DNA of 10,548 nucleotides from Anaerolineae bacterium (GTDB lineage: Bacteria; Chloroflexota; Anaerolineae; 4572-78; J111). The stretch lies in NCBI GenBank assembly GCA_020433835.1, contig JAGRBY010000217.1, forward strand, positions 1 to 10,548. The letters are read 5' to 3'. A program made the position numbers and the translations under genes. Below are positions 1 to 6,881 of this stretch, one piece after another. How positions within the stretch are numbered: position 1 is the stretch's first letter; every line of letters begins with the position of its first letter. Below the pieces are notes generated by a model. It was not told the origin of the DNA. It saw nothing but the letters and a program-made list of their open reading frames with translations, and searched no databases.

Positions 1-96
1 ATTAAAGGTTGCATAAATATAAGCACGACCGTAAGGAATATTTTTTCTTTCCTTTTTATTACTCGACCTCGCTCTTCGACCTTTTTGTTTTGCCAT
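1..96 (-). CDS. rpsK: 30S ribosomal protein S11, N-terminal fragment (runs off left edge)
   Basis: Only the first 32 codons are in the window. They begin at an ATG (96-94) and read MAKQKGRRARSS, then a Lys-rich stretch, then YGRAYIYATFN. The last part matches the conserved S11 segment that opens the first beta strand (GxAxIxATFNNTIVT). The basic N-terminal tail is typical of the family. S11 binds 16S rRNA on the platform of the 30S subunit near the mRNA exit and the E site. A GGAG at 105-102 lies five bases before the ATG and supports this start. The gene follows rpsM, as expected in the alpha operon, after a 75-base gap (97-171) in which I see only this ribosome site. The remaining three quarters of the protein lie outside the window. 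Confidence 0.93.
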   Translation of the reverse strand, partial: MAKQKGRRARSSNKKERKNIPYGRAYIYATFN

Positions 97-171
97 TAGA
101 ACTCCACACTAAACCCTTTAAATTTATTCCAAACTTCTACAACATATACCAACGGACATTTGGCAGCAAAA

Positions 172-552
172 TTATTTGCGGGCCGCCCGTTTTTTACCGG
201 CCACAGTTCGACGTGCACCTCGTCTTGTTCGTGCATTTGTGCGAGTACGCTGACCGTGAGCTGGTAAATTTCGTCGGTGTCTTAAACCACGATAACAACC
301 AATTTCTTGCAGACGCTTAATATTTAGCCCAACCTCACGTCTCAAGTCACCTTCTACTACATAATCGCGGTCGATAATATCTCGAAGCTGGATAACTTCA
401 TCTTCAGATAAATTTTTAACACGCGTATCAGGATTTATACCAGTACCCGCCAAAATCTCTTTACTTGTGGCTGTCCCGATACCATAAATATAAGTCAATC
501 CAATCTCGACACGCTTATCACGAGGTAAATCAACACCAGCAATACGAGCCAT
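172..552 (-). CDS. rpsM: 30S ribosomal protein S13
   Basis: This is a complete 126-residue S13, normal for the family. It opens with [19 protein letters not shown], has the helix-hairpin-helix region with [12 protein letters not shown] around residues 23-34, and ends in the diagnostic basic tail ([19 protein letters not shown] followed by TRRG). S13 sits in the 30S head, contacts S19 and 23S rRNA in intersubunit bridges B1a/B1b, and its C-terminal tail reaches the P-site tRNA. A GGGAG and a second AAGGG lie in the 17 bases between rpmJ and this ATG. In E. coli the alpha-operon leader with its S4-binding pseudoknot precedes rpsM. Here the gap is too short for such a structure, so rpsM is probably co-transcribed with the spc genes and any S4 control would have to work elsewhere. 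That last point is inference. Confidence 0.98.
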   Translation of the reverse strand: MARIAGVDLPRDKRVEIGLTYIYGIGTATSKEILAGTGINPDTRVKNLSEDEVIQLRDIIDRDYVVEGDLRREVGLNIKRLQEIGCYRGLRHRRNLPAHGQRTRTNARTRRGARRTVAGKKRAARK

Positions 553-569
553 ATTAATTCCCTTTCTCC

Positions 570-683
570 CTATCCCTGACGTTGTTTGTGTCTGGGGTTA
601 GTACAGATAACACGAACGACTCCGCGTCGTTTAATAATTTTACAATTGTCACATCTACGTTTTACAGATGGTTTAACTTTCAT
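570..683 (-). CDS. rpmJ: 50S ribosomal protein L36, zinc-binding type
   Basis: This is a 37-codon gene, the usual L36 length. Translation starts [20 protein letters not shown] and ends [12 protein letters not shown]. The four zinc ligands are all present: Cys11, Cys14, Cys27 and His32, the C+ form of L36. The protein is a tiny zinc ribbon that fills a pocket of 23S rRNA in the 50S subunit. A strong AAGGAG lies eight bases before the ATG and fixes the start. The gene lies directly after secY (49-base gap) and 17 bases before rpsM, so it joins the spc and alpha blocks. infA, adk and map, which often lie just before rpmJ, are not here. The ribosome site may be paired in a hairpin (690-717), described separately. 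Confidence 0.97.
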   Translation of the reverse strand: MKVKPSVKRRCDNCKIIKRRGVVRVICTNPRHKQRQG

Positions 684-689
684 GATTAA

Positions 690-717
690 ATCTCCTTCTA
701 CAAATATAAAGGAAGAT
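690..717 (-). promoter_or_regulatory. Possible hairpin over the rpmJ ribosome-binding site
   Basis: In the mRNA sense, ATCTTCCTT (717-709) can pair with AAGGAGAT (697-690) if one T is bulged. This gives eight base pairs around an 11-base loop. The downstream arm contains the complete rpmJ Shine-Dalgarno AAGGAG. The hairpin begins 15 bases after the secY stop codon (735-733), so a ribosome finishing secY could open it. That would couple rpmJ translation to secY. The pairing is seen in the sequence. The regulatory role is inference, and short AT-rich pairings like this can arise by chance. Confidence 0.35.
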
Positions 718-732
718 ACAACACAACTCTAG

Positions 733-2058
733 CTAGTTGATAAACCCTTCATAGTTACGCATCATAAGCTGAGCTTCAAGCTGTTTCATAGTATCAAGCA
801 CAACACCAACAACAATCAACAAACCTGTACTGGTAATTAATAACGCTTGAGTTTGGGAGCCACTTTGGTTAATACCAGGAATAAGGTTAACTATCCAGGG
901 CAAAATAGCAACACCACCAAGCATAAGGGCACCGACCAGAGTAATACGTTGTAAGACTGAATTAAGATAACTTTCGGTCCGTTTACCAGGTCGGATTCCA
1001 GGAATAAACCCACCTTGCCTTTGTAAATTATCGGCCAAATTTTGCTGCTTAAAGATTACATCGGTATAGAAGTAGGTAAACCCTACAACCATTAAAAAGT
1101 AAAGTATCCAGTAAGGCCATGATTGTGGGTTAGGGCTAAACCAGGTTACAATACCTGTTGCAAAACTTCTAATAAAACTATTATCGCTTACTGTAAAAGA
1201 AGCAGCAACGGCACTAGGGAAGATCATAATTGATTGAGCAAAGATCAAAGGGATCATTCCTGCGCTGTTTACTTTCATAGGAATGTGAGAACTTTGCCCA
1301 CCATACACTTTGGTACCTCGAACACGTTTACCATATTGTACAGGTATTCTACGCTGTCCTTCCTGAACAAAAGCAATAACGGCAATAGTCAAAACGGTTA
1401 GAATGGCAAAGAAAATGAGATTACCCCATTCTTGGCGGCTCACAAAGCTCGCAATTTGACTAGGCATCCGAGCCACAATGCCACCAAAAATTATAATCGA
1501 TACCCCATTACCGACACCCTGCTCAGTGATAAGCTCACCTAACCACACCGCAATCATCGTTCCTGTGGTCATCGTTATCAATACAGCTATAGTTGTTAAG
1601 GGATTAATACCAAACCCAAAATCACTAAGAATACCTGGTACCGAACTTTGTATAAAGAATACCTGCCCATAAGCTTGCAAAACAGCTAAAGGCACAGTAA
1701 GCCAGTGCGTATACATATTAATTTTATTACGCCCTTGCTCTCCTTCTTTAGATAACTCCTGCAATTGAGGAACGAGAGGCGTCAAGAGCTGCATGATAAT
1801 CGAGGCGGTAATGTAAGGATATACCCCCATAGCCATAATTGAAAAATTGGCTAGTGCACCTCCAGAAAGCAAATTCAAAAACTGAACAATGGTACTACCA
1901 TCACTACCTGACTGCAAAAAACTTTGCAGAGCGCTACTATCTACACCAGGAACAGGTACGTGTGCTCCAGCCCGATAGACAACTAAAATCAGCAAAGTAA
2001 ATACTATCTTGCGCCGTAGATCAGGCAATACAAATGCATTGCGTACAGCTTCCAGCAT
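733..2058 (-). CDS. secY: Protein translocase subunit SecY
   Basis: This is a complete 441-residue SecY, the pore subunit of the SecYEG channel in the cytoplasmic membrane. It passes unfolded secretory proteins outward and inserts membrane proteins. Ten hydrophobic segments are visible, roughly at residues 18-36, 72-95, 117-138, 152-172, 183-197, 212-232, 265-285, 315-335, 369-392 and 404-422. Family hallmarks include VPVPGVD (34-40) before the plug region, LSKEGEQGRNKIN (102-114), GELITEQGVGNGVSI (174-188), SHIPMKVNSAGMIP (257-270) and the cytoplasmic loop GGFIPGIRPGKRT (349-361), which contacts SecA or the ribosome. The C terminus MMRNYEGFIN is typical. AAGGA lies seven bases before the ATG. 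The gene follows rplO by 21 bases, its usual spc position. The next gene is rpmJ rather than adk. Confidence 0.98.
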   Translation of the reverse strand: MLEAVRNAFVLPDLRRKIVFTLLILVVYRAGAHVPVPGVDSSALQSFLQSGSDGSTIVQFLNLLSGGALANFSIMAMGVYPYITASIIMQLLTPLVPQLQELSKEGEQGRNKINMYTHWLTVPLAVLQAYGQVFFIQSSVPGILSDFGFGINPLTTIAVLITMTTGTMIAVWLGELITEQGVGNGVSIIIFGGIVARMPSQIASFVSRQEWGNLIFFAILTVLTIAVIAFVQEGQRRIPVQYGKRVRGTKVYGGQSSHIPMKVNSAGMIPLIFAQSIMIFPSAVAASFTVSDNSFIRSFATGIVTWFSPNPQSWPYWILYFLMVVGFTYFYTDVIFKQQNLADNLQRQGGFIPGIRPGKRTESYLNSVLQRITLVGALMLGGVAILPWIVNLIPGINQSGSQTQALLITSTGLLIVVGVVLDTMKQLEAQLMMRNYEGFIN

Positions 2059-2079
2059 AATGAAATCCTTGTGGGCTTA

Positions 2080-2538
2080 TTAGAGCGACAGAACTTCTAC
2101 GGTTCCGCCTGCGGCCTCAATTTTTGATTTAGCACTTTCAGAAAAGCGATGTGCTTTTACAGTTAGAGGTGCGGTTATATCACCTTGGCCCAAAATCGCA
2201 ACGGCCTTATCTGAACGTTTGATAATACCTGCTTCAATCAAAATTTCAGGAGTAATCTCGGTTTGATCTGTCTCTCCAAATTTTTCTTGTAACCGTTCAA
2301 GATTCACTGGTTTGTATACGATTTTGTGAATATTTGTAAAACCTCTTCTAAAAGGCAAGCGGCGTACCAGCGGCAATTGACCACCTTCGAAATATGGACC
2401 TTTACCACCACCAGATCGGGCATTTTGTCCTTTTATACCGCGCCCAGCAGTTTTACCCTTTCCAGAGCCGGTTCCGCGACCAACGCGCTTTCGATTTTTT
2501 TTACTACCTGGGGCAGGTTGTAAATCGTGTAACTTCAT
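2080..2538 (-). CDS. rplO: 50S ribosomal protein L15
   Basis: This is a 152-residue L15, close to the usual 145-150. The start [14 protein letters not shown] and the long Gly/Arg/Lys-rich extension with [19 protein letters not shown] (about residues 21-39) are diagnostic. They are followed by [18 protein letters not shown] and the C-terminal globular domain ending in [11 protein letters not shown]. The extension threads into 23S rRNA near the peptidyl-transferase region, and L15 is a late assembly protein of the 50S subunit. GGGAG lies eight bases before the ATG, within a 12-base string also found ahead of rplR. rplO follows rpmD after 80 bases, the widest gap in the window, and precedes secY, the standard spc order. 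No promoter is convincing in that gap. Confidence 0.98.
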   Translation of the reverse strand: MKLHDLQPAPGSKKNRKRVGRGTGSGKGKTAGRGIKGQNARSGGGKGPYFEGGQLPLVRRLPFRRGFTNIHKIVYKPVNLERLQEKFGETDQTEITPEILIEAGIIKRSDKAVAILGQGDITAPLTVKAHRFSESAKSKIEAAGGTVEVLSL

Positions 2539-2543
2539 AACCT

Positions 2544-2555
2544 TTACTCCCGATG
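2544..2555 (-). repeat. 12-base element in the rplO leader (copy 1)
   Basis: In the mRNA sense this reads CATCGGGAGTAA. It contains the rplO ribosome site GGGAG, and an identical 12-base copy lies ahead of rplR at 3769-3780. Only half of the string is explained by the Shine-Dalgarno core; the CATC before it also matches. Confidence 0.5.
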
Positions 2556-2618
2556 TTGAATCACCAAACTCAAGTTGTTGCTATCCAACAAACTGATTAA
2601 CTATTTATTGTACAAGAA

Positions 2619-2813
2619 TTACTCGTTAACTTCAACCAAGTGCGACACTTTGTCGATCATGCCTCTTATAACAGGAGTATCCTGATGCTGAACCGTTTGA
2701 CCCAAACGACGAAGCCCTAAAGCCCGTACAGTATTTTTTTGACGAGTCGAATATCCTATCGCACTCTTAACCAAGGTCACTTCAATCGTTTTATCAGATG
2801 TTTTCTGCGACAT
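2619..2813 (-). CDS. rpmD: 50S ribosomal protein L30
   Basis: This is a 64-residue L30 if started at the ATG at 2813-2811 ([21 protein letters not shown]). It has the single ferredoxin-like fold motif: [21 protein letters not shown], then the family signature [19 protein letters not shown]30 binds 23S rRNA on the 50S subunit near the 5S rRNA side. The reading frame is open eight codons further upstream to another ATG (2837), but the downstream ATG is preferred. It overlaps the rpsE stop by one base (TAATG), has GGGAG eight bases upstream, and gives the usual family length of about 60. The overlap suggests translational coupling to rpsE. L30 is absent from some bacterial lineages, so its presence is mildly informative for taxonomy. 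Confidence 0.96.
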   Translation of the reverse strand: MSQKTSDKTIEVTLVKSAIGYSTRQKNTVRALGLRRLGQTVQHQDTPVIRGMIDKVSHLVEVNE

Positions 2814-3343
2814 TAACGACTCTCCCTCGGTAACCAAAACGGCTGAACCCTACTTATGGGAACACCGCGTCTCTGAGCAACATCAACCGGATCTTGCAGT
2901 TCATTCAAAGCTTTTACCGTAGCTTTCACAACATTTAAAATATTGGAGCTACCTTTGCTTTTGGTCAAAATATCTCGAATACCGGCTGCTTCAACCACAG
3001 CACGCACGCCCCCACCAGCAATAACGCCAGTTCCAGGGGCAGCCGGTTTAAGAAAAACTTCCGCTGCACTAAACCGCGTAATAATTTCGTGAGGAATTGT
3101 CGTATCGGTCATAGCAACTTTCTTCATATTTCGACGCGCTTGCTCAGACCCTTTTCGAATAGCTTCCGGTACCTCACGGGCCTTGCCAATACCAACCCCA
3201 ACACTGCCTTTGTTATCCCCTACGACAACTACGGCTCTAAAACTAAAACGGCGACCGCCCTTCACAACCTTAGCGGTTCGGGCAATATGCACCACTCGCT
3301 CATCAAGTTCTTCTACTGCGTCCTCAAATTCACGTTTTGCCAT
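2813..3343 (-). CDS. rpsE: 30S ribosomal protein S5
   Basis: This is a 176-residue S5, slightly longer than the typical 165-170 because of an acidic N-terminal lead ([20 protein letters not shown]). The double-stranded RNA-binding domain follows (residues about 15-80), with [20 protein letters not shown] and [20 protein letters not shown]. The C-terminal domain has [20 protein letters not shown] and [19 protein letters not shown], all close to consensus. S5 lies on the solvent side of the 30S near S4 and S8, where it helps shape the mRNA entry tunnel and affects decoding accuracy. AAAGGAG lies six bases before the ATG. The stop codon overlaps the start of rpmD, and rplR precedes it by 44 bases. 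Confidence 0.98.
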   Translation of the reverse strand: MAKREFEDAVEELDERVVHIARTAKVVKGGRRFSFRAVVVVGDNKGSVGVGIGKAREVPEAIRKGSEQARRNMKKVAMTDTTIPHEIITRFSAAEVFLKPAAPGTGVIAGGGVRAVVEAAGIRDILTKSKGSSNILNVVKATVKALNELQDPVDVAQRRGVPISRVQPFWLPRESR

Positions 3344-3387
3344 GAATAACTCCTTTAGGGGGCGTTACTTATCAGATAGTATCTCGA

Positions 3388-3762
3388 TTAAAACTCTAAA
3401 CCCGCTTCTCGAGATGACTCAGCGAGTGCTTTAATTCGACCATGATACTTATACCCGCCGCGATCAAACACAACTTGCTTAATTTCTTTTTCCTGCGCTC
3501 GCTCGGCTACAAGTTTGCCCACAGCCACTGCTTGTTCTAGTGGAGACTTACCTTTAAAGTCTACTGATTCACGAAGTTCAGGTTCTAAACTAGAGGCGGC
3601 TACCAGCGTTAACCCTTGTGTATCATCAATTACTTGAGCATAAATGTGTTTTAGGCTTCTAAACACATTCAACCGAGGGCGTTCAGAAGTACCGTTAACA
3701 TGCTTACGTACACGAGCATGGCGTCGTTTTCTGGCTACATATGTTGAATTTGTTTTTCCCAT
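3388..3762 (-). CDS. rplR: 50S ribosomal protein L18
   Basis: This is a 124-residue L18, slightly longer than the usual 117-122. The N terminus is strongly basic ([18 protein letters not shown]). It is followed by the conserved [20 protein letters not shown] segment, the [12 protein letters not shown] strand, and the ending [20 protein letters not shown] ... SREAGLEF, which is the family signature. L18 binds 5S rRNA with L5 in the central protuberance of the 50S subunit and helps carry 5S rRNA into the large subunit. GGGAG lies nine bases before the ATG. The gene sits 29 bases after rplF and 44 bases before rpsE, as in other spc operons. Its leader shares the 12-base string CATCGGGAGTAA with the rplO leader. 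Confidence 0.98.
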   Translation of the reverse strand: MGKTNSTYVARKRRHARVRKHVNGTSERPRLNVFRSLKHIYAQVIDDTQGLTLVAASSLEPELRESVDFKGKSPLEQAVAVGKLVAERAQEKEIKQVVFDRGGYKYHGRIKALAESSREAGLEF

Positions 3763-3768
3763 AATACA

Positions 3769-3780
3769 TTACTCCCGATG
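3769..3780 (-). repeat. 12-base element in the rplR leader (copy 2)
   Basis: This is an identical CATCGGGAGTAA to the copy at 2544-2555. It holds the rplR ribosome site and ends six bases before the ATG. The two copies sit at nearly the same distance from their start codons. Confidence 0.5.
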
Positions 3781-3791
3781 CAGAATACCAG

Positions 3792-4340
3792 TTACTTAGC
3801 CTTACCTGCTTTACCCGCTTTACGCCGAACTTGTTCGCCAGCATACCGAATGCCCTTACCTTTATAAGGTTCGGGAGGGCGGGTTCGACGGATACGAGCA
3901 GAAATCTCACCAACAACCTCTTTATCGATTCCCGAAACGATAATCTCACGGCCAGCGCGGTCGGGAACTTCAAAGCTAATACCCTCAGGAGGCTCAAAAA
4001 CGACTGGATGAGAATAACCAACATTCAACACCAAGTTCTTACCCTCTACAGCCGCTCTATAACCAACACCTTCTATTTGCAATTGGCGTTTGAAGCCGGT
4101 GCTGACACCAACAACCATATTATTTAATAAAGCACGCGTCAAACCATGCTTTGACCGATGAGTACGATGATCACTATTGCGCGTTACAACAATATTTCCG
4201 TCTTCCTGCGCAACTTTAATTTCAGGCAAAAAATCTCTGGTTAATTCGCCTTTTGGCCCCTTAACCGTCACCGTATTTTTGTTGATATCTACCGAAACAC
4301 CATTTGGAATGGTAACCGGCAATTTTCCTATTCTCGACAT
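3792..4340 (-). CDS. rplF: 50S ribosomal protein L6
   Basis: This is a 182-residue L6, normal for the family. It starts [20 protein letters not shown] and carries [11 protein letters not shown] (about 28-38). The two tandem L6 domains split around residue 82. The second ends with [20 protein letters not shown], the classic L6 signature, then a Lys/Ala/Gly tail. L6 binds 23S rRNA domain VI at the base of the stalk near the sarcin-ricin loop, where elongation factors act. GAGG lies seven bases before the ATG. The gap to rpsH is 49 bases and to rplR 29. The tail contains a small KAGKAGKAK repeat, common in L6 and not a sign of damage. Confidence 0.98.
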   Translation of the reverse strand: MSRIGKLPVTIPNGVSVDINKNTVTVKGPKGELTRDFLPEIKVAQEDGNIVVTRNSDHRTHRSKHGLTRALLNNMVVGVSTGFKRQLQIEGVGYRAAVEGKNLVLNVGYSHPVVFEPPEGISFEVPDRAGREIIVSGIDKEVVGEISARIRRTRPPEPYKGKGIRYAGEQVRRKAGKAGKAK

Positions 4341-4389
4341 CGTTAGACCTCACTATACCCATTCTAAATTAAGCGGGCGGGTTAAAATT

Positions 4390-4785
4390 CTACCACACGT
4401 AGCAGAGAATTTCACCACCTACATTTTGTCGACGCGCTTGGTGTCCTGTCATAACCCCATGGGATGTCGACATAATAGCTATACCCAAGCCACTTCTTAC
4501 CCAGGGTATATCTTGCTTTTTAACATAGGTTCGCCGGCCAGGTTTACTCACCCGCTTTATACCGGCAATAACCGATCTAGGTTGCCGCTCACGGGTATAT
4601 TTCATATGCAGCAATAAAGAGGGTACATCTCCCGGAAGCACTTCAAAATCCTGGATAAAACCTTCTTCTTTTAATATTTTAGCGATTGCTTCTCGTATTT
4701 TTGAGGCAGGCATAGCGACTTGAGGGTGTCGAGCCATCCCTGCGTTTCTAATACGGGTTAACATATCTGCAATTGGATCAAACAT
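4390..4785 (-). CDS. rpsH: 30S ribosomal protein S8
   Basis: This is a 131-residue S8, the usual length. The N terminus [18 protein letters not shown] is diagnostic, as is the C-terminal 16S-binding half with [20 protein letters not shown] and the final [10 protein letters not shown]8 binds helix 21 of 16S rRNA in the central domain and is an early assembly protein. In E. coli S8 also represses the spc operon by binding mRNA near the rplE start. I cannot identify an equivalent site here by eye. AAGGA lies nine bases before the ATG. The 58-base gap after rpsZ holds a hairpin (4820-4841), described separately. Confidence 0.98.
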   Translation of the reverse strand: MFDPIADMLTRIRNAGMARHPQVAMPASKIREAIAKILKEEGFIQDFEVLPGDVPSLLLHMKYTRERQPRSVIAGIKRVSKPGRRTYVKKQDIPWVRSGLGIAIMSTSHGVMTGHQARRQNVGGEILCYVW

Positions 4786-4819
4786 GTTACTGAATCCTTT
4801 TCAAAGTCTCACAGGCAGA

Positions 4820-4841
4820 AAGACGAAGCAAAATCCGTCTT
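4820..4841 (-). promoter_or_regulatory. Hairpin immediately after rpsZ
   Basis: In the mRNA sense, AAGACGGA pairs with TTCGTCTT. The stem has eight pairs including one G-U, around a six-base TTTTGC loop. It begins two bases after the rpsZ stop codon and ends about 35 bases before the rpsH start. The bases after the stem are TCTGCCTG, with no U-run, so a full intrinsic terminator is unlikely. It may stabilise the 3' end of a processed mRNA, slow ribosomes between rpsZ and rpsH, or have no role. The stem is seen; any function is inference. Confidence 0.4.
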
Positions 4842-4843
4842 GT

Positions 4844-5026
4844 TTACCAGCTAGATTTTACAACACCGGGAATTTTACCTTGATTAGCCAACTCTCTAAA
4901 ACAAATGCGGCACAAACCAAAGCGGCGCATATAAGCTCGAGGCCGCCCGCACTGACTGCATCGGTTTCTTACCCGCACCTCAAATTTCCGTCGCTGTTCA
5001 CGAATAGGCATACATTTTTTTGCCAT
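4844..5026 (-). CDS. rpsZ: 30S ribosomal protein S14, zinc-binding (type Z)
   Basis: This is a 60-residue S14 of the short C+ type. The longer zinc-free form of E. coli is about 100 residues. The zinc knuckle ligands are Cys23 and Cys26 (CSQCGRPR) and Cys39 and Cys42 ([12 protein letters not shown]). The C terminus IPGVVKSSW is the family ending. S14 sits in the 30S head next to S3 and S10. The residues before the zinc motif ([20 protein letters not shown]) are more divergent than usual and include an extra cysteine at position 5, which is not a known ligand. The start is seven bases after rplE, and a GGGG at the end of rplE is the likely ribosome site. The same protein is often named rpsN. 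Confidence 0.97.
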   Translation of the reverse strand: MAKKCMPIREQRRKFEVRVRNRCSQCGRPRAYMRRFGLCRICFRELANQGKIPGVVKSSW

Positions 5027-5033
5027 AAATCTA

Positions 5034-5573
5034 TTACCCCTTAAAAGGCATCCCCATTAAATCTAATAAGTGTCGGCCTTCTTCATCAGTTTCAGCCGTG
5101 GTAACAATACTTATTTCCATACCACGTACTTTATCAATTTTATCGTATTCAATCTCCGGCCAAACCAATTGTTCTCTTAATCCTACTGTGTAATTTCCAC
5201 GCCCATCAAAACTATCGGGCGACAAGCCACGGAAGTCGCGCTGCCGAGGTAGAGCCACGTTTAACAGCCGATCAAGAAAATTCCACATCCGATCACCACG
5301 AAGCGTAACCTTCACACCAATCGGGTTACCTTCGCGCAAACGGAAAGTAGCAATCGACTTTTTGGCGCGTGTAATAATAGGTTTTTGGCCGGTAATAATA
5401 GCAATCTCTTCCGAGGCTTTCTCCAAAACCTTAGCATTTTGTAACGCTTCACCAAGCCCCACATTAACTACAACTTTTGTAACCCGAGGCACCTGGTTTA
5501 CATTTACATAGTTAAAGTTTTTCACCATTGCCGGAACAACATTTTGTTTGTATTTATCTTTTAGCCGAAGCAT
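5034..5573 (-). CDS. rplE: 50S ribosomal protein L5
   Basis: This is a complete 179-residue L5, the standard length. Conserved elements run in order: the N-terminal [19 protein letters not shown], the [16 protein letters not shown] segment (about 29-44), [21 protein letters not shown] (about 61-81), [20 protein letters not shown], the [20 protein letters not shown] loop (about 108-127), and the C-terminal [21 protein letters not shown]5 binds 5S rRNA together with L18 in the central protuberance, and its loop touches P-site tRNA and S13 of the small subunit. The start is ten bases after the rplX stop, with a GGTGAG-like ribosome site overlapping that end. In E. coli the spc repressor site for S8 is in this region. 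None was recognised here. Confidence 0.98.
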   Translation of the reverse strand: MLRLKDKYKQNVVPAMVKNFNYVNVNQVPRVTKVVVNVGLGEALQNAKVLEKASEEIAIITGQKPIITRAKKSIATFRLREGNPIGVKVTLRGDRMWNFLDRLLNVALPRQRDFRGLSPDSFDGRGNYTVGLREQLVWPEIEYDKIDKVRGMEISIVTTAETDEEGRHLLDLMGMPFKG

Positions 5574-5583
5574 TCGTACTCAC

Positions 5584-5949
5584 CTATACCTTATCAATGG
5601 TAGCATTGCAGCGTTTGCAAAAACGCACTTTCTTATCGCCTTCCACTCGAAAACCCACGCGAACCGCTTCATCACAGCTAGGGCAAACCAGCATAACATT
5701 GGAAATATGCACAGGTAGCTCTTTATCAATGATACCGGTTTGGGTTCGAGTTTGGCTAATAGGGCGTTGGTGTTTTTTACGAACGTTAACACCTTTTACT
5801 AGAAGTTTATCTTGATCAGCATTTCGACCAACACGCTTGTTATGACGGTCAATAAGCCAACCTCTGACCACTCGATCAACTTCACCCCGTAATCCTACTT
5901 CATTACCACTGATTACTTGAACCAGATCGCCTTTTTTTATCTTTTGCAT
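5584..5949 (-). CDS. rplX: 50S ribosomal protein L24, with zinc ribbon and loop insertion
   Basis: This is a 121-residue L24, longer than the usual 100-105. The N-terminal KOW domain is clear ([20 protein letters not shown], about 5-24, then [15 protein letters not shown], about 49-63). Between these halves, about residues 29-48, is an extra loop including [19 protein letters not shown], where a short turn is normal. The C-terminal part has [20 protein letters not shown] and RFCKRC, so Cys89/Cys92 and Cys111/Cys114 can form a zinc ribbon, common in L24 of many bacteria. L24 starts 50S assembly by binding 23S rRNA domain I and lies at the tunnel exit. AGGA lies nine bases before the ATG. The insertion is in frame and the flanks are intact, so it looks like a lineage feature rather than an error. 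Confidence 0.97.
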   Translation of the reverse strand: MQKIKKGDLVQVISGNEVGLRGEVDRVVRGWLIDRHNKRVGRNADQDKLLVKGVNVRKKHQRPISQTRTQTGIIDKELPVHISNVMLVCPSCDEAVRVGFRVEGDKKVRFCKRCNATIDKV

Positions 5950-5976
5950 TTTTCACTTTCCTCAAGCCAAATGGTT

Positions 5977-6348
5977 CTATAGTACTTCCGGCGCTAAAGA
6001 AACAATTCTCATAAAACCTCTTTCGCGCAGTTCACGGGCCACAGGTCCAAATATCCGAGTACCTCGTGGTCCAACAGCCTCGTTGTCTAAAATAACAGCT
6101 GCATTCTCATCAAATTTTATATAAGAACCATCGGGCCGACCGATTTCTTTTCTTGTACGGACAATGACAGCTTTAACAACAGCGCCTTTTTTTACGTTGC
6201 CATGAGGGGCAGCCTGCTTAACAGAAGCCACAATTACATCGCCTACAGTAGCATAACGCCGTCGGGAGCCCCCCAAGACCTTGATGCACAATATTTCTTT
6301 AGCCCCGCTATTATCTGCTACCTTAAGTCGGCTCTCTTGCTGTATCAT
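5977..6348 (-). CDS. rplN: 50S ribosomal protein L14
   Basis: This is a 123-residue L14, at the usual 122-123. The start [19 protein letters not shown] is diagnostic. It is followed by [20 protein letters not shown], the [20 protein letters not shown] strand pair, and [20 protein letters not shown] before the terminal [19 protein letters not shown]14 binds 23S rRNA on the intersubunit face next to L19 and forms bridge B8 with 16S rRNA. It is also the docking site of the silencing factor RsfS in other bacteria. This gene conventionally opens the spc operon. The 36-base gap from rpsQ has GGAG eight bases before the ATG but no visible promoter, so it is probably joined to the S10 block. Confidence 0.98.
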   Translation of the reverse strand: MIQQESRLKVADNSGAKEILCIKVLGGSRRRYATVGDVIVASVKQAAPHGNVKKGAVVKAVIVRTRKEIGRPDGSYIKFDENAAVILDNEAVGPRGTRIFGPVARELRERGFMRIVSLAPEVL

Positions 6349-6384
6349 AATAAATACTCCACCACTATCAATTTAATCGTAAAA

Positions 6385-6642
6385 TCAAATCGGGACTTGT
6401 TCTAGAACTTCAACCAACGCCCAGCGTTTTTCCTTACTAATAGGTTGAGATTCAATAATTTTTACAGTATCCCCTAGCTTGGCGCTATTTTTTTCGTCGT
6501 GAACCTTATACTTATTATGGAAACGGAGCACCTTACCATATCGAGGATGTTGCTTTAAGCGCTCCACTTGCACGACAATGGTTTTATCCATCTTATCGCT
6601 GGTAACACGACCAATTAAAATCTTACGTCGTTCTCTAGCCAT
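6385..6642 (-). CDS. rpsQ: 30S ribosomal protein S17
   Basis: This is an 85-residue S17, normal length. It is an OB-fold protein that binds 16S rRNA helices 7 and 11 as a primary assembly protein of the 30S body. The N terminus [20 protein letters not shown] is close to consensus, followed by [20 protein letters not shown] and the signature [20 protein letters not shown]. The terminal [14 protein letters not shown] is usual. The ribosome site is weaker than its neighbours' (AGGG eight bases before the ATG, or GGAG further up). The gene ends with TGA and follows rpmC after 33 bases. It closes the S10-type block. Confidence 0.98.
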   Translation of the reverse strand: MARERRKILIGRVTSDKMDKTIVVQVERLKQHPRYGKVLRFHNKYKVHDEKNSAKLGDTVKIIESQPISKEKRWALVEVLEQVPI

Positions 6643-6675
6643 TTCTTGTACCCTACTCCAAAAAGTAATAGCCTG

Positions 6676-6870
6676 TTAGGCCGCTAGTTGTCGTTCTCGC
6701 AAAACAGTTTTTAAGCGAGCAATATCTTTTTTAAGCACAGAAACCCGGCTTGGATCTTTCAACTGTCCAATCGATAATTGAAAACGAAGGTTAAACATTT
6801 CTTCGCTAACTTCTTCAATTTTTGTTTGGATTTCCTTATCAGACAAGTTTCTTATCTCAAATGCCTTCAT
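6676..6870 (-). CDS. rpmC: 50S ribosomal protein L29
   Basis: This is a 64-residue L29, normal for this two-helix hairpin family. It starts MKAFEIRNLSDKEIQTKIEE, has the conserved FNLRFQLSIGQLKDPSRV core (about residues 27-44), and ends with KDIARLKTVLRERQLAA. L29 lies at the tunnel exit of the 50S next to L23, where chaperones and the signal recognition particle dock. The start is 11 bases after the rplP stop. The GGAG ribosome site begins right at that stop codon (TAGGAG), eight bases from the ATG, so translation of the two genes is probably coupled. Confidence 0.98.
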   Translation of the reverse strand: MKAFEIRNLSDKEIQTKIEEVSEEMFNLRFQLSIGQLKDPSRVSVLKKDIARLKTVLRERQLAA

Positions 6871-6881
6871 ACCTTACACTC

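Noticed and set aside
2575..2591. Small hairpin (TTGTTG / CAACAA, five-base loop) in the rpmD-rplO gap
   Set aside because: It has only six mostly A-T pairs and no U-run or placement near a ribosome site, so chance is likely. It is kept here because this is the widest gap in the window.
2814..2837. Longer rpmD start (MVTEGESL lead)
   Set aside because: The ATG at 2813 has a better-placed SD, overlaps the rpsE stop in the usual coupled form, and gives normal L30 length.
3704..4024. Minus-strand frame overlapping rplF and rplR in another phase
   Set aside because: It is a shadow of two real genes. The same applies to 5580-5792, 8810-9007 and 9386-9607.
4177..4617. A 146-codon plus-strand open frame
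   Set aside because: It lies opposite rplF and rpsH, both complete and highly conserved. Its translation resembles no family and has no ribosome site. The other plus-strand frames (9-320, 1478-1672, 6822-7184, 9137-9442, 9789-10085 and others) fail for the same reason.
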